A DNA stretch of 64,000 bases from Spirochaetota bacterium (GCA_016214035.1 JACRPF010000021.1:219582-283581); one strand, 5' to 3'; positions 35,128 to 45,048 are shown, counted from the stretch's first letter. The notes: generated by a model not told the origin, from the letters alone. A program made the numbers and translations.

Positions 35128-36545
35128 GTACACTCCTTACACGCAGCTTAACCGTTATCGCGGCATTCGTGCTCGCGGCATCGCTCGCCAGCGCACAGTC
35201 GCTCCTCAAGGACAACCCCGATTATAAAAAGGCGCAGGATCTTCAGAAGCAGGCGAAAGCGATGTTCGATCAGGGCGAATACGACAAGGGCAATGAACTC
35301 GCCAAACAGGCGCAGACCTATTCCAAGAAAGCGAAAGATTCAAGCATGATCATGTTCATGAAGTATCGCGCGAATTCCTGGAAAGTGCGTGCCGAGGAAC
35401 AAATCGGCTACGCAAGCCTCAAGGGCGCGCCCACCAACGAAGCGGGCGCCGCTGTGTTTTCCCAGGCAACGAATTACTATCAGCAGGGAAACATAAAGGT
35501 GCTTGCGGCCGAAAAGGTGAACGCATGGCCGCAGGTATCGAACACCTACGTCGGCGCAATTACCGATTACAGCAATGCATCGATTAAAGGCATTGAATCC
35601 AAGGATCTGGCACTCGCATGGGAACGCAAGATGGCGCTCATGGGCCCGTCCCGCGAACTTATCGACAAGGCACAGACAAATCTTGCCGCACTCAAAAAAG
35701 ACAGAATCGTCGATAAGGACGATGACGACGACAAGAGCGTAACCGCGCTCATTACCGACGCCGAAGCGGCATATTCGAACCGCGCGTACGATGTTGCCTA
35801 CACCAAGGGCAAAGCGGCGGTTGACCTCACCGATCAGATCCGCAAGCGCGAAGAGGCGAACAATCTGTACAGCCTCGCCGCGGCGGGACTTGACGGCGCC
35901 AAGGGAAGCGGATTTGACACAAGCAAACCGCAGGAATATCAGGAGATCGAGAACAACGTCAATAACGCCAAGACGGCGCTCGATAAAGAGAACTTCGACG
36001 ACAGTATACGCTTTTCAAAAGATGCGCTCGCGACACTTGAGAAGATCGGTGCGGGTTCCATTCTGCCCGAGAAATACACCGTCCGCCTCATCCCCAAGCG
36101 CCGCGACTGTCTCTGGCGCATCGCCGAATATCATTTCGTATACAGCAACGGCATCTACTGGCACGTGCTCTACGATGCTAATAAGTCGACGCTGAAGTAT
36201 CCGGACAATCCGCATCTCATCTTCCCGGGACAGGTCTTCACCATCCCGAGCCTGCGCGGAGAAAAACGCTCCGGCATGTTCGATGAGAACAAACGTTACG
36301 GCACGTTCAACATACGTCAGTATACAAACGCGATACGCGCCGCGTCAACAACACCGCCGATGCCCGCCGCGACAACAGCAGCACCGGTGACAAAAACGAA
36401 CACGGCTGCAGCCCCCGCGGTTAAAAAAGAAGCACTGAAAAAAGCTGAAGCTGCGCCGAAAACGCAGACCCCGCCGAAGGAAGCGATCCCGGCGAAAGAA
36501 ACAAAACCGAAGGAACCGGTACGCCTCCCGGGCGTCCGCTACTAA
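35124..36545 (+). CDS. Periplasmic LysM-domain protein
   Basis: A 473-residue protein with a signal peptide (to SLASA). Residues about 30-110 and 215-300 are helical and repeat-like (KAQDLQKQAKAMFDQGEYDKGNELAKQA). A LysM-like peptidoglycan-binding module lies at about 318-380 (YTVRLIPKRRDCLWRIAEYH to FPGQVFTIPS). The C-terminal 80 residues are a Pro/Ala/Lys-rich tail. It overlaps the upstream lipoprotein gene by four bases. Together they likely form a wall-anchored complex linking outer membrane and peptidoglycan, an inference from domains and context. Confidence 0.83.
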   Translation: MSTLLTRSLTVIAAFVLAASLASAQSLLKDNPDYKKAQDLQKQAKAMFDQGEYDKGNELAKQAQTYSKKAKDSSMIMFMKYRANSWKVRAEEQIGYASLKGAPTNEAGAAVFSQATNYYQQGNIKVLAAEKVNAWPQVSNTYVGAITDYSNASIKGIESKDLALAWERKMALMGPSRELIDKAQTNLAALKKDRIVDKDDDDDKSVTALITDAEAAYSNRAYDVAYTKGKAAVDLTDQIRKREEANNLYSLAAAGLDGAKGSGFDTSKPQEYQEIENNVNNAKTALDKENFDDSIRFSKDALATLEKIGAGSILPEKYTVRLIPKRRDCLWRIAEYHFVYSNGIYWHVLYDANKSTLKYPDNPHLIFPGQVFTIPSLRGEKRSGMFDENKRYGTFNIRQYTNAIRAASTTPPMPAATTAAPVTKTNTAAAPAVKKEALKKAEAAPKTQTPPKEAIPAKETKPKEPVRLPGVRY

Positions 36546-36569
36546 AAAAAATAAATTGGAGGAACATCA

Positions 36570-37133
36570 ATGAGAAAGATTCTGCTGCTCCTCGGGATGG
36601 TCATCATGTCATTGAACGCGTTCGCAGAGAAAATCATGGTTATTGAAACGGATCTCGGCAACATCGAGATATCGTTCATGCAGGACAAGGCCCCGCTTCA
36701 CGTGAAAGCGATTCAGGACCTTGTCACCAAGGGCTTTTATGACGGCTGCACCTTTCACCGGGTAATACCCGGCTTCATGATACAGGGCGGCGATCCGAAC
36801 TCGAAAAGCGCCGACCGGTCCATGCACGGCACCGGCGGCCCCGGATTCAACATCAAAGCCGAGTTCAACGATATTTCGCACAAACGCGGCATCTGCAGTA
36901 TGGCCCGCTCGCAGAATCCGGATTCCGCCGGATCGCAGTTCTTCATCGTCGTCAAGGATTCTACATTCCTTGACCGACAGTACACGGTGTGGGGACAGGT
37001 AACCAGCGGCATGGATGTCGCCGACAAGATCGTCGCCGTCAAGCGCGATCCGAACGACAACCCTGTGCAACGGGTTGTGATGAAAAAAGTATATCTGAAA
37101 GACACGAAAGACGCCAAGGAAAAGGCGAAATAA
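36570..37133 (+). CDS. Exported cyclophilin-type peptidyl-prolyl isomerase
   Basis: A 187-residue protein with a signal peptide ending at LNAFA. The cyclophilin core is complete: FHRVIPGFMIQGGDP (the catalytic Arg lies in this motif), GGPGFNIKAEF, MARSQNPDSAGSQFFI and WGQVTSGMDVADKI. It should catalyse proline isomerisation in folding of envelope proteins. It follows the LysM gene by 24 bases with GGAGG, so it is the third gene of the envelope operon. A strong terminator ends the operon. Confidence 0.92.
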   Translation: MRKILLLLGMVIMSLNAFAEKIMVIETDLGNIEISFMQDKAPLHVKAIQDLVTKGFYDGCTFHRVIPGFMIQGGDPNSKSADRSMHGTGGPGFNIKAEFNDISHKRGICSMARSQNPDSAGSQFFIVVKDSTFLDRQYTVWGQVTSGMDVADKIVAVKRDPNDNPVQRVVMKKVYLKDTKDAKEKAK

Positions 37134-37155
37134 AGCCGTGTTTATCCCGACGATT

Positions 37156-37185
37156 AAAAAACCCCCGGCTCACGGGGGTTTTTTT
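37156..37185 (+). terminator. Rho-independent terminator of envelope operon
   Basis: Stem AAAAAACCCCCG / CGGGGGTTTTTTT with a GCTCA loop, ending in seven T. It lies 22 bases after the cyclophilin stop. Confidence 0.92.
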
Positions 37186-37217
37186 GTCAACAATAACAGC
37201 GCAAGGACAATTACAGT

Positions 37218-38753
37218 ATGAACGACACGTTTGACAAGATCCTCGTACTCGATTTCGGATCGCAGGTGACGCAGCTCATCGCACGGCGCATCCGTTCATT
37301 ATCGGTGTATTCCGAGATCGTCCCCTTCTCGCATCCGTTCGACCGCATCCGCGCGTTCGGCGCCAAGGGCATCATACTCTCCGGCAGTCCCTCAAGCGTG
37401 TACGATAAGAACGCGCCGCACATCTCCGACGAGATTTTCTCACTCGGCGTTCCGGTGCTCGGCATCTGCTACGGCATGCAGCTTATCACACAGCTCCTCG
37501 GCGGCACGGTGGAACGGAGCACCAAGCGGGAGTACGGCAACTCGGTACTCCGCATTACCGCCGATTCGCCGCTCTTCGCCGGGCTTGAGAAGAAGGAAAA
37601 GGTCTGGATGAGCCATTCGGATAAAGTGGTGACACTGCCCGCGGGATTCACCGCAATGGCGAAGACCGAAAACTCGATCGCAGCCATGCAGCATAAGAAC
37701 AAGAGCATCTTTGCCGTCCAGTTCCACCCCGAGGTGGTGCATACGGTGAACGGCACCGCCATATTGAAGAATTTCGTGAAGGTATGCGGATGCCGCCCCA
37801 ACTGGACCATGGGCTCGTTCATCGACAATAAGATAAAGGAAGTACGCGAGATAGCCGGCAAGAAAAAGATAATTCTCGGGCTCTCCGGCGGCGTAGACTC
37901 GTCGGTGCTCGCGGTGCTGCTCCACAAAGCGGTGGGCAAGCAGCTGAAACCGATATTCATCGACAACGGACTCCTGCGGAAGAACGAAGCCGAACAGGTG
38001 CGCGAACGGTTCAAGCAGAACTTCGACATCGACCTCATCTTCGTGGACGCGGGCACGCGGTTCCTCGCCGGGCTTAAGGGCGTCACACATCCGGAAAAAA
38101 AGCGGAAGATCATCGGACGTCTCTTCGTTGAGGAGTTCTTCAAACGCGCCGGCAAGATCGATTTCCTCGCGCAGGGAACGCTGTATCCCGACGTCATCGA
38201 AAGCGTATCGACCAAAGGCCCGTCGGACAAGATAAAGACGCATCACAACCGCGTGGACGAGATACTGGACCTGCAGGCCGAGGGGAAGGTCATCGAACCG
38301 TTCTCGGAACTATTCAAGGACGAGGTGCGTGAGATAGGCCGGAAGCTCAACGTTCCCGCGGAGATCGTCAACCGTCAGCCGTTCCCCGGCCCCGGACTTG
38401 CGGTGCGCATCATCGGCGAAGTGAACGACGAGCGGCTGCATCTGCTCCGTGAAGCGGACGCCATTGTCGTCGACGAAGTGAAAAAAGGCGGTTACTACGA
38501 CAAGATATGGCAGTCATTCGCGGTGCTCCTGCCGATACGCACTGTGGGTGTCATGGGCGATGAGCGCACGTATTCACAGGTCATCGCGCTTCGCATGGTG
38601 GAAAGCCGCGACGGCATGACCGCCGACTGGGTGAAGATGGACCATGCGGTGCTCGAGCGCATCTCAAACCGCATCGTCAACGAGGTTAAGGGCATCAACC
38701 GTGTGGTCTATGATATTTCCTCAAAACCGCCGTCGACGATTGAGTGGGAATAG
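37218..38753 (+). CDS. guaA: GMP synthase (glutamine-hydrolysing)
   Basis: A 511-residue, full-length enzyme that converts XMP to GMP. The glutaminase domain has the triad Cys84 (GICYGMQ), His170 and Glu172 (QFHPEV). The ATP-pyrophosphatase domain has the PP-loop LSGGVDSS (about 222-229). The C-terminal dimerisation domain ends KPPSTIEWE as in other GuaA proteins. It is preceded by the terminator at 37156-37185 and has only a weak AAGGAC-type ribosome-binding site. Monocistronic by appearance. Confidence 0.97.
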   Translation: MNDTFDKILVLDFGSQVTQLIARRIRSLSVYSEIVPFSHPFDRIRAFGAKGIILSGSPSSVYDKNAPHISDEIFSLGVPVLGICYGMQLITQLLGGTVERSTKREYGNSVLRITADSPLFAGLEKKEKVWMSHSDKVVTLPAGFTAMAKTENSIAAMQHKNKSIFAVQFHPEVVHTVNGTAILKNFVKVCGCRPNWTMGSFIDNKIKEVREIAGKKKIILGLSGGVDSSVLAVLLHKAVGKQLKPIFIDNGLLRKNEAEQVRERFKQNFDIDLIFVDAGTRFLAGLKGVTHPEKKRKIIGRLFVEEFFKRAGKIDFLAQGTLYPDVIESVSTKGPSDKIKTHHNRVDEILDLQAEGKVIEPFSELFKDEVREIGRKLNVPAEIVNRQPFPGPGLAVRIIGEVNDERLHLLREADAIVVDEVKKGGYYDKIWQSFAVLLPIRTVGVMGDERTYSQVIALRMVESRDGMTADWVKMDHAVLERISNRIVNEVKGINRVVYDISSKPPSTIEWE

Positions 38754-39044
38754 CGCCGCGGGCTTCTCAAAACCGCGCTATTTTGAACGACACTTGTCTG
38801 TAACGCGCACGGATGCGCGACAATAACGTTTACAAAGCCTTGCCCGCGGCGGCTAGCGCAAGCGATGCTGGATGCATCGCGAAAGCGACAATACTCCAGA
38901 AAAGATAACATGGGAAACATTTGTCATGCAAAACAAAATGCGCCCGAACGAGCAACCGACCGACGTCGCTAAGCACACGCAGTGCGCGAACGGGCAAAGG
39001 CGGCGAGCCATCGCAAAAGCGACGTTCATCTCGGAATATTCATC
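38754..39044. repeat. Intergenic dispersed repeat, copy 1
   Basis: The segment 38796-38899 resembles, in inverted orientation, 47849-48003. Both carry AACGCGCAC, GCGACA, TTGCCCGC, GCTAGCGC and end with CGCGA-AGCGACA-TACT-CAG. A weaker third version lies at about 38960-39030 (GTGCGCGAACGGGC then AAAAGCGAC). No gene is evident here. Copy 2 has about 50 extra bases in its centre. Confidence 0.6.
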
Positions 39045-40307
39045 ATGAAAAATAAGCTTCTAAGCGAACCTCCCTCCCCCGAACACTGGCGCCGCAACCT
39101 CTACGTCACCTGGCTCGTACAGGTCCTCTCCCTGAGCGGCTTCAGTATATCCATGCCGTTCCTCCCCTTCTACGTGCGCAGCCTCGGCGTCGTAGACCCC
39201 GCCGCGGTAAAATGGTGGGTGGGTACTTCCACCGCAATCCTGAGCGTCAGCGCGGCGATAATGGGACCTATCTGGGGTGTACTCGCCGACCGGCACGGAC
39301 GGAAGATCATGATACTGCGCTCCACGCTCGCCGGCATGATCATCTGCGCACTCACGGGATTCGCCCCGAACGTTGAGATATTCACTCTCCTGCGATTCGT
39401 GCAGGGTATTTTCACCGGCACCATTGCGGCGGCAGCGATACTCGTTGCAGCGGGAACACCGAAACACCGTCTATCCTACGCGCTCGGGTTCCTCGCATCA
39501 TCAACGTTCATCGGGTCGTCGATAGGCCCCTCGATAGGCGGCCTTCTCGCCGACACATTCGGCTACCGCGCCACATATTTCGTCACCGCGGGCGTTCTCG
39601 GCATTGCATTCCTTCTGGCGCTCACGCTCATCACCGACGTGAAAAACGAACCGCATGTGGCCAAAGGCGCGTCATTCACGCATATGCACCGCATCTTTAC
39701 ACGGACATTCATCTTCGTGCTCGTCGTCATCTTTCTCATCAGATTCGCCGGAGCCGTGGCAGGCCCCTTCGTCGCATTGCGTGTCGAACAGCTCGCGCAG
39801 GTAAAAAACATCGCCGGACTTACGGGTTTCCTTATAACACTCAGAAGCATACTCATATCCGTCGCGGGGCTCACCATCGTCCGGCTTGCAGACCGGTATA
39901 ATAAGATTGATATGATAACGCTCGCGCTCCTGCTTGCTGCAGCGCTCACCTTCCCCATTTTTTTCGCGGGAAATATCGTCATGTTCGCGGTGTTTTTCAT
40001 TATCACCGGATTTTTCTCAAGCTGTGTGGAACCCATCATGCAGTCGTACGTGAGCGCCGCCACCGACCCCAAAGACCGCGGCCTCATCTTCGGCACGCTC
40101 TCCGCGGTGGGATCACTCGGGTTTTTCGCGGCACCCATTGCCGGAAGCTCCATCGCCGTTCATCATGACATCAAAGCCACGTTCCTCGCGCAGGCGTTCC
40201 TGCTCCTGTTCACCATGTTAGTCATTATCGTGTATAAGCTCCGGCACATTCAATTCGCCGCGATATTCGACAGAAAGAAATCGAAGGATATAATCCCGCT
40301 GGAATGA
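39045..40307 (+). CDS. MFS transporter, multidrug-efflux type
   Basis: About 420 residues with twelve predicted membrane segments. The MFS motif between segments 2 and 3 is GPIWGVLADRHGRKIMI (about 72-88), and a GPSIGGLLAD motif in segment 5 is typical of drug/proton antiporters. The longer reading frame from 38982 is not used because the ATG at 39045 sits directly before the first helix. No adjacent regulator is seen; a substrate cannot be read. Converges on the nucleotidyltransferase gene with an 18-bp gap. Confidence 0.87.
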   Translation: MKNKLLSEPPSPEHWRRNLYVTWLVQVLSLSGFSISMPFLPFYVRSLGVVDPAAVKWWVGTSTAILSVSAAIMGPIWGVLADRHGRKIMILRSTLAGMIICALTGFAPNVEIFTLLRFVQGIFTGTIAAAAILVAAGTPKHRLSYALGFLASSTFIGSSIGPSIGGLLADTFGYRATYFVTAGVLGIAFLLALTLITDVKNEPHVAKGASFTHMHRIFTRTFIFVLVVIFLIRFAGAVAGPFVALRVEQLAQVKNIAGLTGFLITLRSILISVAGLTIVRLADRYNKIDMITLALLLAAALTFPIFFAGNIVMFAVFFIITGFFSSCVEPIMQSYVSAATDPKDRGLIFGTLSAVGSLGFFAAPIAGSSIAVHHDIKATFLAQAFLLLFTMLVIIVYKLRHIQFAAIFDRKKSKDIIPLE

Positions 40308-40324
40308 TACGCACTTCCGGAGGA

Positions 40325-40831
40325 TTAAAACAGCGGTTTCGCCTTTTTGGTCTGATAGAATTCGCCCCATTCCTTCAGAAGGTCGGAGCTGCTCCAGTCT
40401 TTTTTGAGTCCCACGCCCGGTATCACCTTGATGCCGAATTCCTGACACACCGGCCATTCGGGAATGTTACTCATATCGGTTCTGTCGCCGCCCTTGGTAA
40501 ACACATGCGGCTTGAGTTTGCGGAGCGCTTCAGTTACCGTCTGATCGTTCTCAATCTCGAACGGAACGACGATGTCCACTTCGCGTATACAGGACACAAG
40601 CGCACAGCGGGTTTTTATATCCATGAAGGCTTTGCCTTTTTTATTTTTGAGAAAACTGTCCCCGTTCACGATGACGATGAGCGTATCGCCGTACTGCTTG
40701 GACTCGATGATGCAGCTCGCGTGGCCCGGATGCAGCGGATCGAACCCGCCCGAGGTTGCGACAATCTTTCCGAGTGTCGGTCTGATTTCATCGATCTCCT
40801 CGAATGAGAGGATCTTTGCGTACTTGCTCAT
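40325..40831 (-). CDS. Cytidylyltransferase-like enzyme, RfaE2/HldE-C type
   Basis: A 168-residue nucleotidyltransferase. The N-terminal SGGFDPLHPGHASCI holds the HxGH catalytic motif. KNKKGKAFMDIKTRCALV and the C-terminal KDWSSSDLL correspond to the RTEER-like and ISSTxI motifs. Relatives transfer CMP, AMP or GMP to heptose phosphate, glycerol phosphate or similar substrates. The length and KGGDRTDMSNIPE segment are closest to the heptose-1-phosphate adenylyltransferase type. It is near an ABC exporter and epimerase, consistent with envelope-glycan synthesis. Exact nucleotide and sugar not determined. Confidence 0.8.
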   Translation of the reverse strand: MSKYAKILSFEEIDEIRPTLGKIVATSGGFDPLHPGHASCIIESKQYGDTLIVIVNGDSFLKNKKGKAFMDIKTRCALVSCIREVDIVVPFEIENDQTVTEALRKLKPHVFTKGGDRTDMSNIPEWPVCQEFGIKVIPGVGLKKDWSSSDLLKEWGEFYQTKKAKPLF

Positions 40832-40924
40832 CTGGCTTCCTTTAATTGCTTATTTGTTCGTCACAGTATATCACGTAATCTCATACATTTCAAACAAACG
40901 CGCCCGCGTTTCTACGGCGTGTAG

Positions 40925-42805
40925 TTATGCGCCTTTACCTTTGCCGAACTGCTGCGCATGAAAAGCCGCATAGGTGCCGTTCTTAGCGATAAGCTCCGTA
41001 TGGCTGCCCTCTTCAACCAGACGCCCTTTTTCCAACACCAGTATCTTATCCACATGCGCAATCGTGGAAAGCCGATGCGCGATGATGAGCGTTGTACGGC
41101 CTTTCAGGAGCCGTTCGATGGCCTCCTGGACATAATGCTCGGAGACTGAATCGAGCGCGGAGGTGGCTTCATCGAGCACGAGTATGCGCGGATTCTTCAG
41201 GAATGCGCGCGCTATGGCGATGCGCTGTCGCTGGCCGCCGGACAGCATAACGCCCCGTTCACCGATGACGGTCTCGGTGCCCTCGCGCATCTCGGCGACG
41301 AAGTTCCACGCATTCGCCATCTTCAACGCTGCATTTATTTCGTCATCCCTGGCGTCGGGACGGCCGTAGCGTATGTTCTCCCGGATGGTGCCCGAGAACA
41401 ATATCGCCTCCTGCATGACAACGCCGATATTATCGCGGAGACTTTCCACCTCGAACTCGCGTATGTCACGCCCATCGATGAATATGCCGCCGGAGGTAGG
41501 ATCATAAAAGCGGGAAAGAAGATCCACCGCGGTGGTCTTGCCGGCGCCGCTCGCGCCCACGAACGCGGCGGACATACCCGGTTCCACGCGAAACGACAGA
41601 TGCGACAGTACCTCCTGTCCGCGCTCGGACGGATAGGAGAACGACACGTCGCGGAATTCAACCGCGCCGTTCACCTGCTTCACCGGCACCGCGCCGGGCA
41701 TGTCCTTGATACTGGAACGCTCGTCGAAGAATTCGAACACGCGCTCAAGCCCGCCGAGTCCTATTGCCACCTGCTCGCCCAGGTTCGAGAATATCTGAAA
41801 CGGGTTGAGGATATGATCGCGCATCATCCAGAGGAACGTGAGATCCGCGAGCGTGAGCTTGCCGCTCAGGACCAGGAACGCGCCCATGCCGAGTATCGCG
41901 GTGTTCCCGACCAGCGGTATCGACTGGCTGAATATCCCCGTGAACGACGACAGCCGCGCGAGGTTGATCGTGAGGCTCCGGTGATTGTCTATCTGTTCGG
42001 TGAAACGCTCAAGCTCCATGTCCTCGTTGGTGAACGACTGCATCACCTTGATGCCGCCGAAGCGTTCGTTCGCCATCCCGCTGATGACGCCGAGTTTCTT
42101 CTGCACGGCAAGGCTCCGGTCACGAAGCTGCGGCACGAAAAGAAGCATGTTGATGAGGATGAGTACACCGACGCTCGTGACGAGGAGCGTCATCGGCACG
42201 CTCACCCGCGTCATGAAGACAACCGAGAAACAGAAGACAATGAGCTGAAAGATGAAGATAGTGAGCGTCATGCCGAACACCTGCACGCCCTGACTGATGT
42301 CGCTGATAAGGCGCGAGGTGATCTCGCCGCTCCGCGTACGGTCGAAGAAGAAAAGATCAAGACACTGCAGATGATCGTACAGTGCGCGGCGCATGGCGAA
42401 GGTAACGTTCGAGATGAGCTTGGCGGGGATGAACGACCGGAAATAACCGACGCTGAAAAACGCGATGACAACTGACCCCATAATACCGACAAGCCAGGGA
42501 AGATCGGCCGCGGTGAATGACGAGGTGTCCATTGCTATTGTATGTGAGACAAGATACGCGATGGAATGAGCGCCGCCGCGGGCATTTCCCTTCACCCACG
42601 ACTCGATGACCGACAGTATGCTCCGGCACATAAGGAGCAGAAACAGATCGGACGCTATCTTCAACCCTACGAAAACGAAGGTGAGCAGGAAACGATTTTT
42701 CTCGGCGATGAAATACGGAAAGAGCCGCTTGAGGATGGCGGTAAGCGTGTACGGGGTCTTCTGTTTTTCCACAGGCACTACCCCAATACGCGAACGGGTG
42801 TCCAT
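40925..42805 (-). CDS. MsbA-type ABC exporter (fused TMD-NBD)
   Basis: A 626-residue half-transporter. Six hydrophobic segments span about 25-340. The nucleotide-binding domain (about 370-620) has Walker A GASGAGKTT, signature LSGGQRQR, Walker B ILVLDEATSA and the H-loop IIAHRLS. Such homodimers flip lipids or export hydrophobic or peptide substrates. The ATG at 42805 lies inside the epimerase gene and has no ribosome-binding site. GTG codons at 42778 (overlapping its TAG) or 42772 (with GGGG upstream) are plausible alternatives. It is cotranscribed with the epimerase. Confidence 0.9.
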   Translation of the reverse strand: MDTRSRIGVVPVEKQKTPYTLTAILKRLFPYFIAEKNRFLLTFVFVGLKIASDLFLLLMCRSILSVIESWVKGNARGGAHSIAYLVSHTIAMDTSSFTAADLPWLVGIMGSVVIAFFSVGYFRSFIPAKLISNVTFAMRRALYDHLQCLDLFFFDRTRSGEITSRLISDISQGVQVFGMTLTIFIFQLIVFCFSVVFMTRVSVPMTLLVTSVGVLILINMLLFVPQLRDRSLAVQKKLGVISGMANERFGGIKVMQSFTNEDMELERFTEQIDNHRSLTINLARLSSFTGIFSQSIPLVGNTAILGMGAFLVLSGKLTLADLTFLWMMRDHILNPFQIFSNLGEQVAIGLGGLERVFEFFDERSSIKDMPGAVPVKQVNGAVEFRDVSFSYPSERGQEVLSHLSFRVEPGMSAAFVGASGAGKTTAVDLLSRFYDPTSGGIFIDGRDIREFEVESLRDNIGVVMQEAILFSGTIRENIRYGRPDARDDEINAALKMANAWNFVAEMREGTETVIGERGVMLSGGQRQRIAIARAFLKNPRILVLDEATSALDSVSEHYVQEAIERLLKGRTTLIIAHRLSTIAHVDKILVLEKGRLVEEGSHTELIAKNGTYAAFHAQQFGKGKGA

Positions 42806-43641
42806 CCAGTATCGTTCGTGATGGCGGAGATGTCCACCAAGTGCTTTATCTCACCGGCGGGTATGCGCAGCGGGACTTTCGGAAAATATTTCGCTATCAT
42901 CTCGGAAACCGGTGTTTCAACGGAATGATCCAGCGCCACGGGGAAATAAGTCCTGAACCCGGTAAGCTTTGCGCGGAGTATCGCATCGATGAGCGACGCG
43001 GCGTCGGTCATGAGGAGGTACGTGAAGACCTCGTCGATGTTCTGTCCGGGCCAGGGCCCCGAACGTCCGTGGCGTTTCCGGTGCTCGCGGATATGTTCAA
43101 GCCATTCCGGATCGATGAGGAACGGGAACCTGAGCGCGGTACAGTTCATACCCCAGTGACGGCTCAGATACCTTAGTGTTATCTCCGCGGCGTTCTTCGA
43201 TATCGCATACGGATTGCCGGGAAGCGGCGGGACATTCCCGTCCACCGGCAGATACGGCAGCGAGCTTTCGGTCTCTTTTTTTTCATCCCAATGCCTGTCA
43301 CCCACGAACACCTGCACGCTGCTGCTGAATATGATGTTCTTAATCCCCATCTGACGGGCCGCTTCAAAGATATTGAAATTCATCGAGACATTCTCATTAT
43401 GAATGCGCTGCGCCTCACGCCCCTGGAAGCTCGGATGGTTGGCAAGATGCACCACCGCCTCCGCGCTCTCGAGGACACGGTAGCATGACGATATATCAAG
43501 CAGATCGGCGACATCGATCTTCACCGGCAGATCGCTCCGGTATGATATGTCCGTAGCGTGCACCGTATATCCCGATTCGACAAGTTTCCGGCAGACTACG
43601 GAACCGAGATTTCCGGCGGCTCCGGTGAGTGTGATGTTCAT
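42778..43641 (-). CDS. NAD-dependent epimerase/dehydratase
   Basis: A 287-residue extended short-chain dehydrogenase. The N-terminal GAAGNLG is the NAD-binding GxxGxxG loop. The catalytic Tyr-x3-Lys is in YAISKNAAEI (about 150), with Ser in FSSSVQVF. Likely acts on a nucleotide-sugar such as UDP-glucose. AGGAAACACC precedes the ATG. Its stop overlaps the start region of the ABC exporter, so the pair forms an operon, perhaps producing and exporting a glycolipid. The exact reaction cannot be read. Confidence 0.85.
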   Translation of the reverse strand: MNITLTGAAGNLGSVVCRKLVESGYTVHATDISYRSDLPVKIDVADLLDISSCYRVLESAEAVVHLANHPSFQGREAQRIHNENVSMNFNIFEAARQMGIKNIIFSSSVQVFVGDRHWDEKKETESSLPYLPVDGNVPPLPGNPYAISKNAAEITLRYLSRHWGMNCTALRFPFLIDPEWLEHIREHRKRHGRSGPWPGQNIDEVFTYLLMTDAASLIDAILRAKLTGFRTYFPVALDHSVETPVSEMIAKYFPKVPLRIPAGEIKHLVDISAITNDTGWTPVRVLG

Positions 43642-43733
43642 GGTGTTTCCTGTGCGCAGTTATTTCAGCCGGTGTATTATATGGCGTAGGGAGGGGGTGT
43701 GTCAAATGGGATGGCGGGCCGCTTACCGCGCTC

Positions 43734-43874
43734 GGATGGAGAAGTCTTTCGGGAAATCTGCAAAACTCGCCTGCATTCACAATATATCATAAGACCTCAA
43801 GCGATGCTATTATACATTCGGCTGCAGTATTTTCCGCTCGAACATTGCAGATTTCCCGAAAGACTTCTCCATCC
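43734..43874. repeat. Perfect 30-bp inverted repeat
   Basis: The arms 43734-43763 and 43845-43874 are perfect reverse complements, separated by 81 bases. The left arm begins GGATGGAGAAGTCTTTCGGG. In RNA it could form a very stable hairpin; in DNA it could be the remains of a small mobile element. It lies next to the 21-nt array and within the gene-poor block 43642-45048. Confidence 0.85.
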
Positions 43875-43917
43875 TCGTTGCGAATGCGGTTAATAAAATA
43901 AAAATGTTAATAAAAAT

Positions 43918-44541
43918 TAGTTTCCGGAGGTTTTCCCCGATTGTCCGGGAACTCCGGGCAATCGGACAAGGTTCCGGGTTATAGGTCTGGCTGCGGAAAC
44001 GACCGTCCGGAGTTATTGGATGATTGCCCGAAGATTCCGGACGGTTACCCTGAGCTAAAACCGCAAGGAATTTCAGCGGGGCTGGTGTCCGGGATATTTC
44101 TCCGATTATCGGAACCATCCGGGTGACTGTCCGGAAACCCCGGATGACCGGACAGCCCTCCGGGCAGCAGTCAGGAATTATTCTACGGCCGCCCGAATAT
44201 TCCGGACGATCGTCCGGAATAAATCCCCGATCGTCCGGAATAAATCCCCGATCGTCCGGACATTCCGGGTGACCGTCCGAATGCTCCGGACGACCGGGCA
44301 GGACACCGGGTGATCGTCCGGACAAATTCCCCGATTGCCCGGAGGTTTCGGACGACTGCCCGGAACAGTTGCCCTATCGTCCGGACTGTCCGGGTAATCG
44401 CCCGGAGGCTCCGGACGACCGGACAGAACACCGGGTGACCGTCCGGACAAATTCCCCGATTACCCGGAGGTTCCGGACAGTCGCCCTAAACAGTTCCCCG
44501 ATCGTCCGAAAAGTCCGAATGACCGTCCGTAATGTCAGGGC
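43918..44541. repeat. Thirty-unit tandem array of a 21-nt repeat
   Basis: Thirty consecutive degenerate units of 21 nt (four of 20, one of 19) with consensus GAYCGTCCGGA-N3-TYCCGGRY. Two units at 44208-44249 are identical. Above this is a six-unit period of 125 nt: 44250-44374 and 44375-44499 match unit by unit, each with one 20-nt unit in the same place. Each unit has a CCGGA/TCCGG inverted pair and many contain GTCCGGAC. Because of the 20-nt units the frame is not kept, so coding is unlikely. There are no spacers of unrelated sequence as in CRISPR. Confidence 0.93.
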
Positions 44542-44665
44542 TCGGGCGAAAGATGGTTTTAGGAGGGTTATTGTGTGTGCTGGAGAGTTGTCGCGCGGTG
44601 TAGCTCGGCGGGGATGGTAAATAAATATTTGATGAGTAAATAATGAAAAAGAATAGAACTCACCT

Positions 44666-44966
44666 ATGATTCCGCCAGACGACCTCGATAAAGAGTATAT
44701 TCATCCTCAGTATCGCCGTTCATTTTTTGAAGATATCGTATCTCCCTCCTGGTTTTCCAATACTTTCAAAAAATCATCCGAAACCCTATTTACCCACCAA
44801 TCCCGAATATATCAGCCGCCCGAGGACTGCCACCCATGCAGACAATGGTTATCCGGCCTTTCCGACGTTTCTCGCCCGTCGTGTAGCGTGGCATCAGTTA
44901 TATAATCATAGACATATGCTCCATGCATCTATAAACAACATTTCCCGCACCCAATCTGCCGGATAA
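44666..44966 (+). pseudogene. Possible frameshifted small gene
   Basis: From 44666 one frame reads MIPPDDLDKEYIHPQYRRSFFEDIVS. After about position 44745 another frame continues plausibly with PPGFPILSKNHPKPYLPTNPEY through AFPTFLARRVAWHQLYNH. The two overlap around 44727-44905. Their join would need one frameshift. I do not recognise the protein and cannot exclude chance. The interval from the 21-nt array to 45048 holds nothing else I can support. Confidence 0.25.
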
Positions 44967-45048
44967 TCACATATTTTTACTTTACCATCTTCCCACGCCG
45001 TATAACCATGATATACTGCTACATCAGATATTTATCCGAGGTAACAAC

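Noticed and set aside
43810..44450. Minus-strand ORFs across the 21-nt array
   Set aside because: They are by-products of the repeat. The 20-nt units shift the frame and the products are low-complexity with no ribosome-binding site.
43918..44541. CRISPR array
   Set aside because: Repeats are degenerate and directly adjacent, with no unrelated spacers and no cas genes nearby.
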